Of a stretch of 64,000 nucleotides of DNA, positions 1-11,346 are shown piece after piece. The position numbers and the translations under genes were made by a program. Every line of letters begins with the position of its first letter. Position 1 is the first letter of the stretch. The notes under the pieces are model-generated. The model did not search any database, had not been told where the DNA came from, and saw nothing but the letters and a program-made list of their open reading frames with translations. This DNA is from Imbricaverruca yamaguchii (Eukaryota > Arthropoda > Thecostraca > Neoverrucidae), in the NCBI GenBank assembly GCA_034440575.1, contig JAOTOL010001638.1, positions 3,563,501-3,627,500 of the forward strand. Direction: 5' to 3'.

Positions 1-210
1 AGGTTCTTGCACTCCACTGCTCGTAATATTTTCCCATCAGGGTTCATATAAACCTATGTCTTGCATAACACTGTTCCTACCGTGAGGAACAAATGAAGTG
101 GCTGTGTAAACATCTGGCGGCGTAGTCAAGGGCAGTGTCTTCTTTTCATTGTCGCTCAACATGTTTTCACAGGCATATTATGCAAAATCCATACGCTTGC
201 GTTTCGGTCA

Positions 211-505
211 ATTTCTGCCGAACTATCGATGGGATGGGTGTGGCAATAGCCCATACGCGTGAGAGTGAGCCTATTTCTGCGGAACCATCGATGGGGTGGG
301 TGTGGTAATGGCCCATGCACGTGTGAGTGGGTCTATTTCTGCCGAACCATCAATGGGGTGGGTGTGGCAATGGCCCATACGCGTGAGAGTGAGCCTATTT
401 CTGCCGAGCCATCGATGGGGTGGTTGTGATAATGGCCCATACATGTGCGAGTGGGTCCATTTCTGCGGAACCTTCGATGGGCTGGGTGTGCTAATAGCGC
501 GACAT
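211..505. repeat. 62-bp minisatellite, about 4.7 copies
   Basis: Units begin with ATTTCTGC at 211, 273, 335, 397 and 459, an exact 62-bp period. Copies 1 and 3 share one variant of the unit's second half and copies 2 and 4 another, so the array looks like two 124-bp dimers. No coding role is seen. Confidence 0.93.
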
Positions 506-1916
506 CACGCAGCTCGACACTTAGCACCACACGTATCGCCCGCGTTGACAAACACCCTCCAATCAGTCAGTGTCCTTCGATCGTTGGCCTCTGGCAGTGG
601 CAGTATCTCGCCCAAGGCATTTCGCGGTCACCTGATAAACTGAGCCGCGGGGTACGAAGCATGGGGCTCGGCACGGGGCACGGCACGAGACAGCCGAGCT
701 GGGAGCAGCCCTGACGTCGCGCATGTTTTGTGGCGGTGACTCAGGCGGTGTTGTCATCACGTGGCCGGTGCGGCCTGACCCAGATGCTGTGACGGCTGTC
801 GGCCGTACTGCCGGGCGTCTGCCCCGTGACGCATCACACGAGTTCTCGTGACGGGCCGTGTGGTGGCGCTGTCGCGCCGGCTCGTGCATATCGTCGGGTT
901 TGCGCGGCGCGCGGGTTGTTGGACTTGCAAAGCGATGCAACTCCCGGAAATGGCTGATTCACGGTGTCGCTGGCGATCTGTCAGGGTAGGAAGATTGCGT
1001 CGTTATGCGACCTTGATGGATGAATGTTTCGTAAAGTCAGCCGTATAGTTATTCAACCGTGCGACTGGACACTCACGAATTCACTGCTGTTCGTATTTGG
1101 AATTGACTTTGAAGTTTTTGTTTTGTTTAACTAGATACTAGCACCCATAAGGAAATGATGTTTATCTTTGGGGTGCGTTTTGAAACTGGTCTCGGCCTTT
1201 CACCACGGTGGTTCCGTCCACTTGTGTATTTTTGCTCGCGGTACGTTTGTCGACCGCTGTCTTTTTGTGCGCGGTACGTTTGTCGACAGTTGCATTTTTG
1301 CACGCGGTACGTTTGTCTACTTGTGTCACAAGCGCTACATGTGCCAACAAACGAATACGTGTTCATTCGAATACAGCTGATACAGAATGCCAACTTTCAA
1401 CACACTTACCGTAAAATTGTTCCCATGCGGTTCGGATGCAAGTCAATACGAAGGAAATGTTTGCTAACATGAAGACATTTTGTCCTTAGATATGCATGCT
1501 TGGTGGGGTACTACACCTCAAGGCTGGCAAAATGTTCAGGCATTGAACAAGCACAGAACCAAACTAACTTCAAACGCCCACTGCTGTTGTCCTCATTCAT
1601 CCATGACCACACAAATGTTCCCATCGCCATGCTGTCGCACTGAGTTGTGTAGATTTACACCAGAGCTCGGCGGCTACACCGGCGCCCCATTGGTTGTGTG
1701 TACCGGTGCCAGTGTGCGGTGGGCGCTGCGACGAGGCCGGCAGAGGCGCACTGTCGGTGGTGCCCACGGTGGGAAGACGCGGCCATTGTACGCCTCGTGA
1801 CGCATGTCTCATGTTTGAACAACACCGTTCAGTTCACGTTACCCGCACCACCAATCATCGCCGCAGACGGCGCCGATGTGCAATGTGTTCACGTGACGCC
1901 CGCCTCATGACGTGAC
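504..1916. other. non-coding stretch, no gene recognised
   Basis: Apart from the small 33-bp array at 1225-1323, I see no domain, splice-supported exon, tRNA-like B box or transposon signature. The left part (about 640-900) is GC-rich and the right part mixed. It probably belongs to an intron or the 5' flank of the ANKS1-like gene. Confidence 0.5.
1225..1323. repeat. 33-bp tandem repeat, 3 copies
   Basis: Three consecutive 33-bp units start at 1225, 1258 and 1291, each containing the core CGCGGTACGTTTGTC. Divergence is low. The period keeps frames open on both strands, which creates spurious short reading frames. Confidence 0.9.
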
Positions 1917-2137
1917 CGGCCCGTCTCATGACGACTTACGACGCCCGTGCCGCTCCCCGGTGGGCCGGTCGCTGTGTAGCTGTCTCCGCCGTCGCCGATG
2001 TGCCGGTCGCTGTGTAGCTGTCTCCGCCGTCGCCGATATGTGCGTGACCCCGTCTCATGACGACTTACGACGCCCGCGCCGCTCCCCGGTGGGCCGGTCG
2101 CTGTGTAGCTGTCTCCGCCGTCGCCGATATGCCGGAG
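1917..2137. repeat. 82-bp unit duplicated around a partial copy
   Basis: A block starting CCCGTCTCATGACGACTTA occurs at about 1919-2001 and again at about 2049-2131. Between them is an extra 38-bp copy of the block's second half (CGGTCGCTGTGTAGCTGTCT). This is a partially expanded tandem repeat with no gene content. Confidence 0.85.
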
Positions 2138-2994
2138 TCTAGGCGACTGCCCACAGGGGATATCGGACTGTTTTAGTATACACATAGAAGTATTAAATAG
2201 TCGTGTATGGCCCACACAAGGTGCAGAAATGTTGTTTAAGTGTTTGGTTCACAGTAGTGGCTATGCGTCCGACAATGAAATAGGTGCAATTACAATTCTG
2301 AAATTGAAAACGACAGTGGTTAATTTCAGAATGGTGAGTGAGTTTGACGGGAATGGTACCTGTACTCTTTGTACCCTTAGCTACCCTTGGACCTCGAGCT
2401 ACCCTTGGAGCTATCCTTTGTACCCTTGGACGTTCGAATTACTACCTCATTGCGACGATTACTGCGATAAGCAATGACAATCGCAAAAATGACGGTGACA
2501 TAGCGCGACGCCTTGCAGGCGACATAATCTTGGAAAGATTGCAGCCAGTTTCGGCTGAATTGGGTCGTTTTTCAATGTACAGATGCCAAATTGTAGACCG
2601 TGTTTCCATTGTCTGGCTCCTCTGCCAAATATGGAGCACGCACGACATATCTGAATGCACTGTGCATAATTGTCAAAGTAAGTTTTCCTTGCTTCCGAAA
2701 TTCCAGCATTTTCACAACGGGAATTTGGGCGCAGTAAGATGCATGCCATCCTGGGTTGCCAAGACTGGCAGTTTGGGTCGGTTCATGACTGTCGTGTTGC
2801 TGTATGGTGCCGACTGCGTTGTCCGGACCGGGCGAATGCGTTACGCGAACCTGGAGCGTGGAAGAACCGTGAACCAACCCCTGCTCTCGCTCGTCCAGCG
2901 CCGTGCCGCCTCATATTGACAGAGTAAACGCTGACATCACGCAAATTGATGGGAATGTATTATATAAATTAAGCTCCACTTGTGTGGCATTGAC
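2138..2994. other. non-coding stretch with a short pyrimidine repeat
   Basis: Mixed-composition DNA. A short degenerate repeat of TACCCTTGGA-type units lies at about 2365-2430. Frames of up to 193 codons run through it, but they show no recognisable domain and no biased codon usage, so I do not call a gene. Confidence 0.5.
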
Positions 2995-3102
2995 GTTTTT
3001 GTCTTCTGTGTGAGCGTATCACGGCAGATGCAGCTGAGACGGGACTGGGTTTTTGTCTTCTGTGTGAGCGTATCACGACAGATGCAGCTGAGACGGGACT
3101 GG
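2995..3102. repeat. 54-bp tandem duplication
   Basis: Two adjacent 54-bp units (2995-3048 and 3049-3102) differ at one visible base (CACGGCAG versus CACGACAG). This is a recent duplication. Confidence 0.93.
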
Positions 3103-3616
3103 CCGAGCCGTGCTCGTTTGTCATCGGCTGCAGATGGGCGCGGTCTGTGTGGCCGTTATCCGGCTCCCACAGTATGAGATAGTCTGGACTCGGCTCCGAA
3201 GAGTGACGCGCAAAGACCATTGATTTGTGGGCCGAGCTGAGCAGTGCGGCGCGCCTGTCCAGTCGGCGGTCGTGGCGGGCGGTGGACAGATGGTTTGTCC
3301 GTGGGTACGGTCCGAGCGCGGCGCGCCATCTGGCAGCACAGTCGGGAAATGTCGCTCCGGTGGCTGCGACGCGGTGATTCAGAGGCGTGCGTGCGCTCCG
3401 GAATACTTTTTGCAGTGTTTCCTCACATTTCTTCCTCCACCACCTGCGCAGGGCGAATAGCAACACTGGCAGAATGGTACTGGGGCTGCATAATACGGGC
3501 AGTATTGTGGGAAGGAACCATCAACGGTTGAGCTGCGGTCGTGGTCTAGTCACCATTCTGGGCAAACGACATTGGACACTGGTCAATGCACTTGTGTCTA
3601 CAGTGTCTGGGGATCT
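3103..3616. other. GC-richer stretch, nothing recognised
   Basis: Short overlapping frames exist on both strands, but none has a domain or splice support. No repeat or transposon end is seen. Confidence 0.4.
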
Positions 3617-3953
3617 GCCCGAAACTGTATGTGTGCGTATGTGCATTGTGTGTGTGTTTTGTGTTGCCTCTGTATGTGTGTGTGCTTGTGTGTATTATAT
3701 GTGTGTATTATATGTGTGTATTGCTTGCGTGTGTGGTGTATGTGCGCGTTGTATGTGTGTGTGTGTAGTGCATGTGCGCGTTATGTGTGTGTGTGTGTGG
3801 CGTATGTGTGTGTGCGTTGTATGTTATATATTGTTATGTGCGTGTGTGTGCTGTATGTGTGGTGTGTTATGTGTGTACGTGGGTGTGTGTTGTGTGTGTG
3901 ACGATTTGTGTGTGCATGGTGTGGTGTGTGGTGTGCTGCGTTCTGTGTGCTGC
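3617..3953. repeat. GT-rich low-complexity tract
   Basis: About 340 bp of interrupted TGTGTG, TATGTG and GCGTGT. It yields Cys/Val-rich spurious translations. It is a decayed dinucleotide or minisatellite tract. Confidence 0.9.
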
Positions 3954-4430
3954 ATCTGCTGTACAGCCACCGCACCGTATCACACTATCACCGTGTCCAT
4001 CATTGTCGTGGTGTCGACTCGACTCGTGTTGTCATGACGTCAGCGGCGGACGCCTGGGAAGTGGTGACATCAGCGGCGGACACCTGTGAAGTGGCGCCGG
4101 CACAGCATTGTGTCCGCATCCCCCGTCGTGTTCTCACACACAGCGACTGCGGTCAGCTGCCAGCCACGATGTGGTGTACGCTCATGTCCTGTCTGATCAG
4201 TGCTCAGGGCACCGTGAACCCGGTGGGGTGTGCTCACCCGTCGATGTCACGGTGAAGGGTGACAGGCAGCCGCTGTCTCAGTCCGTCTGTCCGACAGGTT
4301 CTGTCCATTGCTCAGTCTCTGGATCTGTCTATGTCTAACTCTGGCTTCATTGTATTATCTGGCTCTGGCTGGATCTTTCTCTCTATCTATATCTTGTTTT
4401 CACTGGCTCCGTCCGTGTTTCTGTGTCTAC

Positions 4431-4472
4431 TGTATGTCTGTCTGTCTGTATATCTGTATGTCTCTCTGTCTG

Positions 4473-4571
<99 letters not shown>

Positions 4572-4618
4572 ATGGCTGTCTGTCTGTCTGTCTGTCTGTC
4601 TGTCTGCCTGCCTGTCTG
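4431..4618. repeat. (TCTG)n tetranucleotide microsatellite
   Basis: An almost pure run of TCTG/TGTC tetranucleotides, perfect from about 4463 to 4570 and interrupted at the edges. Since the period is not divisible by 3, it reads open in several frames. Confidence 0.97.
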
Positions 4619-4753
4619 TATCGGTATGCGATGTCTCCAGGCTATGCAGGCCGCCATTTGGCTGGGCCCGACTGGCAAGTTGTGCTCGCCAACAGCCGGC
4701 TCGTGCTCGGTCATTACGCACGCGTGTCGCCAGGGAAAGGTGGCGGCATTCAC

Positions 4754-4846
4754 CACCCGGCCGCCCACCCGGCCGCCCACCCAGCCGCCCACCCAGCCGC
4801 CCACCCAGCCGCACGCCCAGCCGCACGCCCAGCCGCACGCCCAGCG
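4754..4846. repeat. 12-bp minisatellite, about 7.7 copies
   Basis: Units of the type CCGCCCACCCGG drift through CCGCCCACCCAG to CCGCACGCCCAG, so the variants are ordered along the array. It is non-coding. Confidence 0.93.
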
Positions 4847-5758
4847 TTATTTTCGAAAGTTTCTGGATGCTGCGGGTGTGTTGGAAAAAAAGTCGGCCAA
4901 GTAAGATGAGGGCTTGCGGCATTTATGGGAATCGTGCCGCCTACACACTTCCGGCGTAACTTGGTTGCGAGCGAGGATAGCATATTGATGTGGAACTGCA
5001 AGCAGGCCCGTTCCATCATCTCCATGCTATTGGACACGGTGATTTCGTTCGCGGAGACTTGATCCTAGTGAAGGCTTGCTATTTTTCCGCGCCACTCGAC
5101 TCGTTTTAATGGACGACGACACAGCGAAGGAAGTCAGTGTCGACTTGCTAATGGTTGTGCGGGCTTACAGCGTAGCCCACACTGTCGAGAGATATTAGCA
5201 ATGGTTTGCTCGTGGCTGATCAATATGCACTCGCAAATAAATGTAGAATAGTAAGAAGAAACACACCAAAGGAGACCCACATCTCACCGTGCGTTCACAT
5301 AGCTATCTGTCTATATATTTATGTTTATATGTATATTCATATTTATATATACATCTTTATTATTTCAACATGTTGCCTTCCATCGAATAGTAGCCGCCAT
5401 AGTACACCCAGCTCCAGTGAAAGGAGTGGTGCATTGTGACCTCGGTATAACTAGAATCTAATATAAATTCCTCATGCGTTAGGTTGCGGCGCCAAATCGC
5501 ATTGGTCCTTAATCAGCCATGCAGAGCGCGTCACGAGCGTCTGGTCGGTGTCGTTTTAGGACATTGTCTCTCTGTAGAATAGTCGGAACGCCGCCGAGTT
5601 TGAGGGCCGAGGCGGCCTGCAGTGTTTCATTGAGCGCGACAGTGCAGCGTGCAGGGGCTGTGGAAGCCTGATAGGCGCGGATGATATACAGACCTTCGCC
5701 GCCGGTAGGTCGACAAGCACGCTTTCGTACAGATGATGAATGTGAAAGAAAGGGAGGA

Positions 5759-5763
<5 letters not shown>
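4847..5763. other. AT-richer non-coding stretch
   Basis: It includes an AT-rich patch at about 5310-5360 dominated by TATAT and TTTATAT. No gene, transposon end or RNA gene is recognised. Confidence 0.5.

Positions 5764-5808
<45 letters not shown>
5764..5808. repeat. (GA)n microsatellite
   Basis: About 22 uninterrupted GA dinucleotides. It gives Ser/Leu-rich spurious translations on the minus strand. Confidence 0.98.
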
Positions 5809-6903
5809 AAGAGCAAGAATGGGATAGAGCAGGAGGGTGAAGTGGGAGGGCAATGAGAGAAAGCAGTAAGCATAGATGTATGAGAAGGGGTAGTGGCACG
5901 TAAGACTCGGGGACAAGGAAAAGAAAAAGAGCAAATTAAACACTCGGGTTAACCTCTCTACGACACCAACTATTGCCACGTTGGAACTTATCTTTCCTGT
6001 CATGTGGGCAATGTTTCATGCAAGTCTGACTGCCATCAGTTTTGACGTACTCGTATCAGGTCAGTCCGGCATGTAGCAATGTTTGTTCGAGCATCCTCGA
6101 GATTGGAGGCAAAGCAAATGCATGTATCGATCGACATCTCTTCAAAAATACTCGATGGTGAATGATGTTCGACAAGATGAAATAATTCAAAGAACGCTCA
6201 TTTCCGTCGGAAGTTATCCTCCTTTGAAAGGCATGGGATGCATCCTTCGTATTCATCATAGTGTGACAGCTGATGTGCTATAAACCCAACCGTTTATCCC
6301 AGGAAAGTTGTGGAGCTGACCTAGTCCGAAAACACTATATTAATGGTAAAATACTAGTACATATCCTTTCACTAACATAGCGCTTTCGAACTTGTTTGCC
6401 AAAATAACCAATGATTTTGTGAATTGTCTATTTATTTTCTCCTGTTTGTCGAATAGTAATTGCTGAGCAGCTATAACTATGACGAGCAGCTGGAAACTGG
6501 TTAAGCCCATTTTACGTTTACATCAAGTCCCATTGTATTCAGTTCAGCGAACCTGATAAATTAGTCGTTTGCTCTAAGCTCGATGCACAATGTCGTTTGC
6601 GGACAATGCTCATTTTTGTAGCAGGAGTAGAGCTTGTGGTCGCTTTCCCTGTTGGTTGGAAGAGATAATGCAGAGCGTGAAAGCTACACTATCTTCGGGT
6701 TTTGTGAGTCGTGGAAAATTATGTCAAGAAGTCGCGATATGAAATTTACCAGCACTTGGGCTGTTTTTCCGTGATGTGGTGGAAATTTCCTCGTTTTGTG
6801 GTTTTCCTTTCCGGCAGCCCAAGGACGAATTTTCGGCAATACCGCCGTAGTTTCGAATGGGCCATCGTCTTCCGTTTGCTGACGACGATGTCCGGTCTGG
6901 CAG
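5809..6903 (+). other. probable intron of the ANKS1-like gene, 5' of exon A
   Basis: Unstructured, AT-richer DNA leading to the exon A acceptor. A branch-point-like CTGAC at 6879-6883 lies 21 bases before a CAG at 6901-6903. No ankyrin-repeat exon is found here or further left. Confidence 0.5.
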
Positions 6904-7237
6904 ATCATCGGATGAGCTGAACGGCATCGAGTTTGAGAGCCCCGTCAAGAACGGCGGTCGAGCACCAATGCTGCGCTCCCTCTCCTACGATATGGACAAG
7001 CTGTCCGACACGGAGTCCGACCCGCCGTCGCCGCCGCCCAAGGCGCGCCACCAGTCGACAGGCTCGTCGGTAGATGGCGGCAGGCACCAGTCGACAGGCT
7101 CGTCGGTAGATGGCGGCATGCAGCAGTCCGCCGGATCGTCAATAGATGGCAGCATCGGGCGGACGTCGGGACAACGGGTCAGCTCGCGTGTGCGCTCGAT
7201 GGAGAACGAGACTGCCTTCCTGGCCATGGGACTCAAG
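6904..7237 (+). CDS. ANKS1: ANKS1-like exon A: Ser/Pro-rich linker with 12-residue repeats
   Basis: This exon joins in phase to the chain ending in SAM and PTB domains, so I assign it to the ANKS1A/ANKS1B adaptor family. It encodes an acidic, Ser-rich linker (SSDELNGIEFESPVKNG, then RSLSYDMDKLSDTESD and PPSPPPK). Three tandem 12-residue repeats of the HQSTGSSVDGG type follow (about 7050-7158), then MENETAFLAMGLK. The donor is AAG|GTAATT at 7238, phase 0. The 5' edge is less certain: I chose CAG|ATC at 6904 because of the CTGAC branch point, but TAG|TTT at 6851 would also stay open. A better pyrimidine tract before 6818 is excluded by an in-frame TAG at 6848. The upstream ankyrin-repeat exons must lie outside the window. 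The linker repeats look lineage-specific. Confidence 0.75.
7050..7158 (+). repeat. 36-bp coding minisatellite, 3 copies
   Basis: Three 36-bp units inside exon A encode 12-residue repeats (HQSTGSSVDGGR, HQSTGSSVDGGM, QQSAGSSIDGSI). The first two are nearly identical at the DNA level and the third has diverged. The reading frame is preserved. Confidence 0.92.
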
Positions 7238-7655
7238 GTAATTTGGTTATTGTTCGATTATTTAGTTCTGGGGCTCGACAGTTATGTGTGTCAGACGTTT
7301 TATGATGTACGTGTTTTGTAGGAGCTCAGCATTCCTGCTTTCTGTTTAGTGTGCGTCAGTGGCGTGGCCCGCGCCCGTTCATGCTTCCCCGCTCTGTGCA
7401 TTATGTGCCCTATTCATCTGTTTCCATATATTTCTTGTTCAAATTTTCTCCACTGCATAGGTCGCGGTCAGAGTGAACTGTTACCGAGTGAATGGTCAAA
7501 GGTAGTCGAAGAGACATATTTTAGCCTGATAATAATAGTGATTTTCCGGCCATGAACCATATTCTGCGAACATCGTTAGCATTGCGCCGACCTTTTTGTG
7601 ACCTGTCAGATGGCGGCGTGCCCTTCTCCGCTGACGTGTACCTGACCGTCGACAG
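7238..7655 (+). other. intron between exons A and B
   Basis: This 418-bp phase-0 intron runs from GTAATT to ...GTCGACAG. It is AT-richer than its exons and shows no internal element. Confidence 0.8.
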
Positions 7656-8216
7656 CCCGTGCCTCCGCCGAAGCCGCCACGCCGCAGTATCGCCTCATCG
7701 CCCCCGGCCCAGGACAGCATCTACGAGCTGCTCGCCGATGCCAAGTCTGGCGGAGAGCGCCTGCTGGACTCCCAGCCGGGCGGAGAGCGTCTGCTGGACT
7801 CCCGGCCCGGCGCGGAGCGTCTGCTGGACTCCCGGCCCGGCGCGGAGCGTCTGCTGGGCTCTGGGTCGGCCGCCGGCGAGCGGCCGGCGGACGCTCGACG
7901 TGCCTACGAGAACGTGCACGCGATCTGGCGGCGGCGCGAAGGCGGGCCGCCGGCGGCGCGCGACGACATCGGCCTGACGTCGGGCAGAGCGCGCGTCAAG
8001 GACCGCCGCCGCAACCGCACCAACGTATACGAGAACTGCCGGCCGGCCGAGCAGCTGTGGCCGGGCCGGCCTGCCGAGCAGACGTCGTGGCCGGGTCGGC
8101 CGACCGAGCAGACGGCGCCGTCGGCCGAGACCCGCAGCCGCTCGCCGAGGCCGATGAGCGTCAGCGCGGCAGGCGTGCGGCCCGTGCCGCCGCCGCGGGT
8201 CTCCTCGCGGCTCAAG
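7656..8216 (+). CDS. ANKS1: ANKS1-like exon B: linker with polyproline and YEN motifs
   Basis: Follows exon A in phase 0 (acceptor CGACAG|CCCGTG) and ends CTCAAG|GTGAGC, phase 0. It encodes 187 residues. It starts with PVPPPKPPRR, which contains PxxPxR, a class II SH3-ligand form. Next come DSIYELLADAK, resembling the YELL segment of the vertebrate ANKS1 linker, and four 10-residue repeats (GGERLLDSQP type, about 7750-7863). Two YEN sites (codons from 7905 and 8028) fit the pYxN consensus for Grb2-type SH2 domains. Near the end is RPVPPPR. The repeats PGRPAEQ/PGRPTEQ form a second small duplication. Base composition is strongly GC-rich. ANKS1 proteins are cytoplasmic adaptors downstream of Eph/EGF receptors; that role is inferred here from the family. 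Confidence 0.83.
7750..7863 (+). repeat. 30-bp coding minisatellite, about 4 copies
   Basis: Units of 30 bp encode ERLLDS-containing decapeptides. The third and fourth copies are identical over most of their length, indicating recent expansion within the coding sequence. The period keeps frame. Confidence 0.92.
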
Positions 8217-9389
8217 GTGAGCGTCGGTTGGCCGACTCCGTCTGGGAGAGCGTCGCCACCGACTCCGTCTGGAGAGAGTAGTGGGGGTGAGTCAGAACGT
8301 GTGCTCAGGCGTGACTCTGGGTGACTTCGCTGTCGCCTGATGTCGGGAGGTTGATCTGGGTCCGCAGTGGCTGTTTGTCGCGATCCCAGTATTTTAGGTG
8401 ATTAAGATGGTGATTAAGAGTGATATCAATCGGCTGACGACGACGAATCCGATCATCTGACGAATCGTTGGTGTTCTTTGGTCGCATTCTCGTTTGATCT
8501 CGTGTACCATAGGCGTCTTTTAAATATCCATCCTGGATCCTTCCGCCAAAGTAGACAGAGTGATATTTGTAAAGCCCGGGCGTCGGATGAGTGGATGGGC
8601 GTCCGGTCCCCTCACTGTCTCCGGGGTGGGTTCGTGCCATGCTGGCGTTGTGTTCTCAGCTCGCCGGGGTGTCGGTGTTTATGCCCAGTGACGGAGTGCG
8701 GCTGTTGTGGTGTATGTGTGTGTGTGTGCACTGCCGCGTGTTTGGCAGACGCGGCGCAAGGCCAGCGGTCGACTGATGGCCGCTGTGTTGATAGCGACGC
8801 TGCGGCCTGTCTCTCCTGGCGTGTGGTGTGTGTGTGTGTGTGTGTATGTGTGTGTTTGTTTTCACATGCACAGCTGCGGCCTGTGTATCGTGTCGTGTCG
8901 CACAGACGATTCCAAGTTGGTGGTGGTGAGGGTGGCTGCGGTTTATCTGGCAGCTCGCATGCGAGACGCAACGTAGTGGGAGACGGGTGAGCTCGCCTCA
9001 AAGGTGTATAGTTGCTCGTGTACTTGGTCGATCTGTGCAAGTGTCGGCTGCTGCCTTGATAACGCTGTCTGCGTTAGAATCATAGGTCATGTCAGAAGCT
9101 ACTCTGCTGCCTTCGCGACCGTTACTGCTTCAACTCAGCCACAGTACCTCCACTGTCAATGTAACACACTGACACACTGGTTGGCTGTGACTCTTATGAC
9201 GTTTCATCGATGGCAGGCCCCGTTCTGGCACATGTTGACTGTCTCCGCCACTAAACTGCCTGACGGCAGTTCAGTTCAAAGGCGACTCACACTCAGTACT
9301 GACAATGCACCGTGACACTGCCCCCTGGACACTCCTTGTCCTGCCCCGTCCTCTTACCAGCCGATGCCGTCGCCTCCCACTGGCATGCC

Positions 9390-9660
9390 TGTTCACACCA
9401 TCTCCCAGTCGACAAATACACCTGCCGGCGTCGTCTCGCTGTCGGCAGTACACCCGCTAACACAGTCCTCTTGTCGACAGGTTCGCACGCTGATACCATC
9501 TCGCCGCCAACAGGTACACTCCCTGACACGATCTCCCTGTCGATGGGTACGCCCGCTGACATCTTCCCCTGTCGATATGTTCATCTGCTGATCTCTCCAT
9601 CCTTATTGACAGGTAGACTCGGCCGTCGCCCTGCTCCGTCGACAGGTGCACGGTGACACC
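9390..9660. repeat. degenerate about 33-bp minisatellite
   Basis: Repeating blocks resemble TGTCGACAGGT followed by a CRCNCGCTGACA-like segment and a CTCNCTGTCG-like segment. Copies are strongly diverged. Stops are rare on both strands, so shadow frames appear. Confidence 0.7.
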
Positions 9661-10734
9661 ATTTGCGTGTTTCGCAGGTACATCCCCTCAGTCCGACGCA
9701 CTACCAGCAGCCGCCGACGCCGGAACACCCACCCCCGACGGCGCGTCAGGCCGAGCAGAGTATCGCCGATAAAATGCGCCCGCTCAGTCAGGTACAGCGC
9801 GACGGGCGACATCTCTGGGCCGAACGAACCAACTAGTCGGCCGCGGTTCGGGGCTTGGGTTCGTGCTGTGGCGTGCTGTTTTGTTACGCTCACTTTGCGA
9901 AGTTGTATGCGATTTCGTGGCGCTCGTTCATATACCCCCGGGGTATTTCTTGAATTTTGTCGTTAGCTCGTGCCTGCTATAGTGCCATGCATACAGTGCA
10001 GAGTATCCATCAGCTTCAATGCACTGAGTCAGTAGCTGTTACATGAATGTGAGTAACAGTCTTGATCTTCCCTTCTAGCACTGCAATTTATTCAACAATG
10101 CATCCTTCGACTTAATGGGTGCGTTTCTTCTAATCGAGTTACGATAGGAATCAATATGTGATCATTTTATTATATCGCCTTGCTCCACACACACACACGC
10201 ATATAGATGCATCTATGCACACACGCACGCGGCTGTCATCGGATGTCGAATGTACACGGCTGATTATCGGCACACATCTACGGTCATAACACGACCGTTT
10301 ATTGCCCTTTGTATAACTGTATCACTATCTGTCGAACACACATTGCTGCCTCACGCATATGGCGCTGCGTTTGTCTGAACGTCCGACCATTACATTAAAT
10401 GTGGCACAGCTAGGCATGTTACATTAAACCCGGTACAGCTAGGCGCCGCTCTCCGTGTAACGGCCTGGTGCATTACGCTTGATCGTGTCACACCCTGTGT
10501 GACTTTGGATAGCAACCGTGTGTGGTAGTTATTTGACCTTCTGTGGCATTGCTATCGTGAATTTTTGTGTCGCCTTTTCAACGAACGCGACATTATTTTA
10601 GTCCGTGGTCGGTATGCGACCAGTTAAAATAGTTTCTTTATGAACAGTTCCCTTAATATGATGCCTTGCGGCCCTGTATCCCGCGATGAGATCCTTGGTG
10701 TACCTCGGTAACCTTTCGCTGCTCCTACGTGGTG

Positions 10735-11110
10735 TATGTGTGACTGTGTATGCCTATGATGTGTTCCCTGTGACCATGTCTGTATGTGACTATGTGTGAC
10801 CTTGTGCATTGACCTTGTGTGATCCATACGATTCCGCAACCCACGCGATACTGTTTCCTTTTTTCTGCTCGCTATGCCATGTAACCCTCTTTGTATTCGA
10901 TGATACACGGTGTTATATGTGAAAACGTCGCCACGGTGTGTGACCCCAGGTGGCACCAGCGATTTTCTGTGTGACATGAGTTTATATGGCACATTTTGCC
11001 GCCTGTGGTACAGTGTGACCCTACGACCATTTGCAACTCCATGTGATATGTGTGACTCAATATCACCCTGCGTGACCCCATATAACACCGTGTCAACACA
11101 TTGACCTGCG
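10735..11110. repeat. degenerate TGTGACC-rich tandem repeat
   Basis: Short, diverged units built on TGTGACC, TGTGAC and CCATGTGA repeat irregularly up to about 30 bp before the exon C acceptor. No fixed period is evident by eye. Confidence 0.6.
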
Positions 11111-11141
11111 TGTGGCGTCACGTGAGCTCTGCTGACCCCAG

Positions 11142-11346
11142 AACTCGTCGGCGCCGTCGGTGGACGGTCAGCGCAGCTCGCGCGACATGGAGACAGAGAC
11201 GGACGGGGACCTGCTACAGCGCGCCGGCAGCGGCTCCAGCGAGCCCTCGTCGGCCTCGCCTTCGGCGTCGCCGTCGGCCGCCGGCTCGGACATCTCCGCG
11301 TCCACCGACAACATCGAGGAGGTCCGCCAGGACGCGCCCTTCGCAG
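11142..11346 (+). CDS. ANKS1: ANKS1-like exon C: Ser-rich segment ending in conserved APFAG
   Basis: Acceptor ...CTGACCCCAG|AAC at 11142, phase 0 in. Sixty-eight codons encode NSSAPSVDGQRSS, an acidic METETDGD, a Ser/Ala/Pro run, and GSDISASTDNIEEVRQDAPFA. The last codon splits G|GT with exon D to give the family-typical PFAG-LYRGST junction. The donor is CGCAG|GTCAGT at 11347, phase 1. Immediately downstream, a 31-bp minisatellite repeats this donor four more times (see separate entry), so the true 3' edge could vary between transcripts. I take the first donor because it joins exon D in frame with the shortest, most family-like sequence; the fourth donor would also be in frame. Confidence 0.85.

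Larger units (their letters stand above)
8217..11141 (+). other. intron between exons B and C
   Basis: This 2.9-kb phase-0 intron runs from GTGAGC to ...GACCCCAG. It contains GT tracts (8705-8735, 8822-8860), a degenerate about 33-bp repeat (9390-9660), a 28-bp duplication around 10385-10445 (TACATTAAA...CAGCTAGGC), and a degenerate TGTGACC-rich repeat (10735-11110). No exon or transposon protein is recognised. Confidence 0.7.

Noticed and set aside
3387..4037. Cys/Val-rich 216-codon frame
   Set aside because: It runs through the GT-rich tract; the composition is that of TGTGTG translation, with no real cysteine-spacing motif.
6818..6850. Exon A start at the stronger pyrimidine-tract acceptor (6818)
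   Set aside because: The required frame contains a TAG at 6848-6850.
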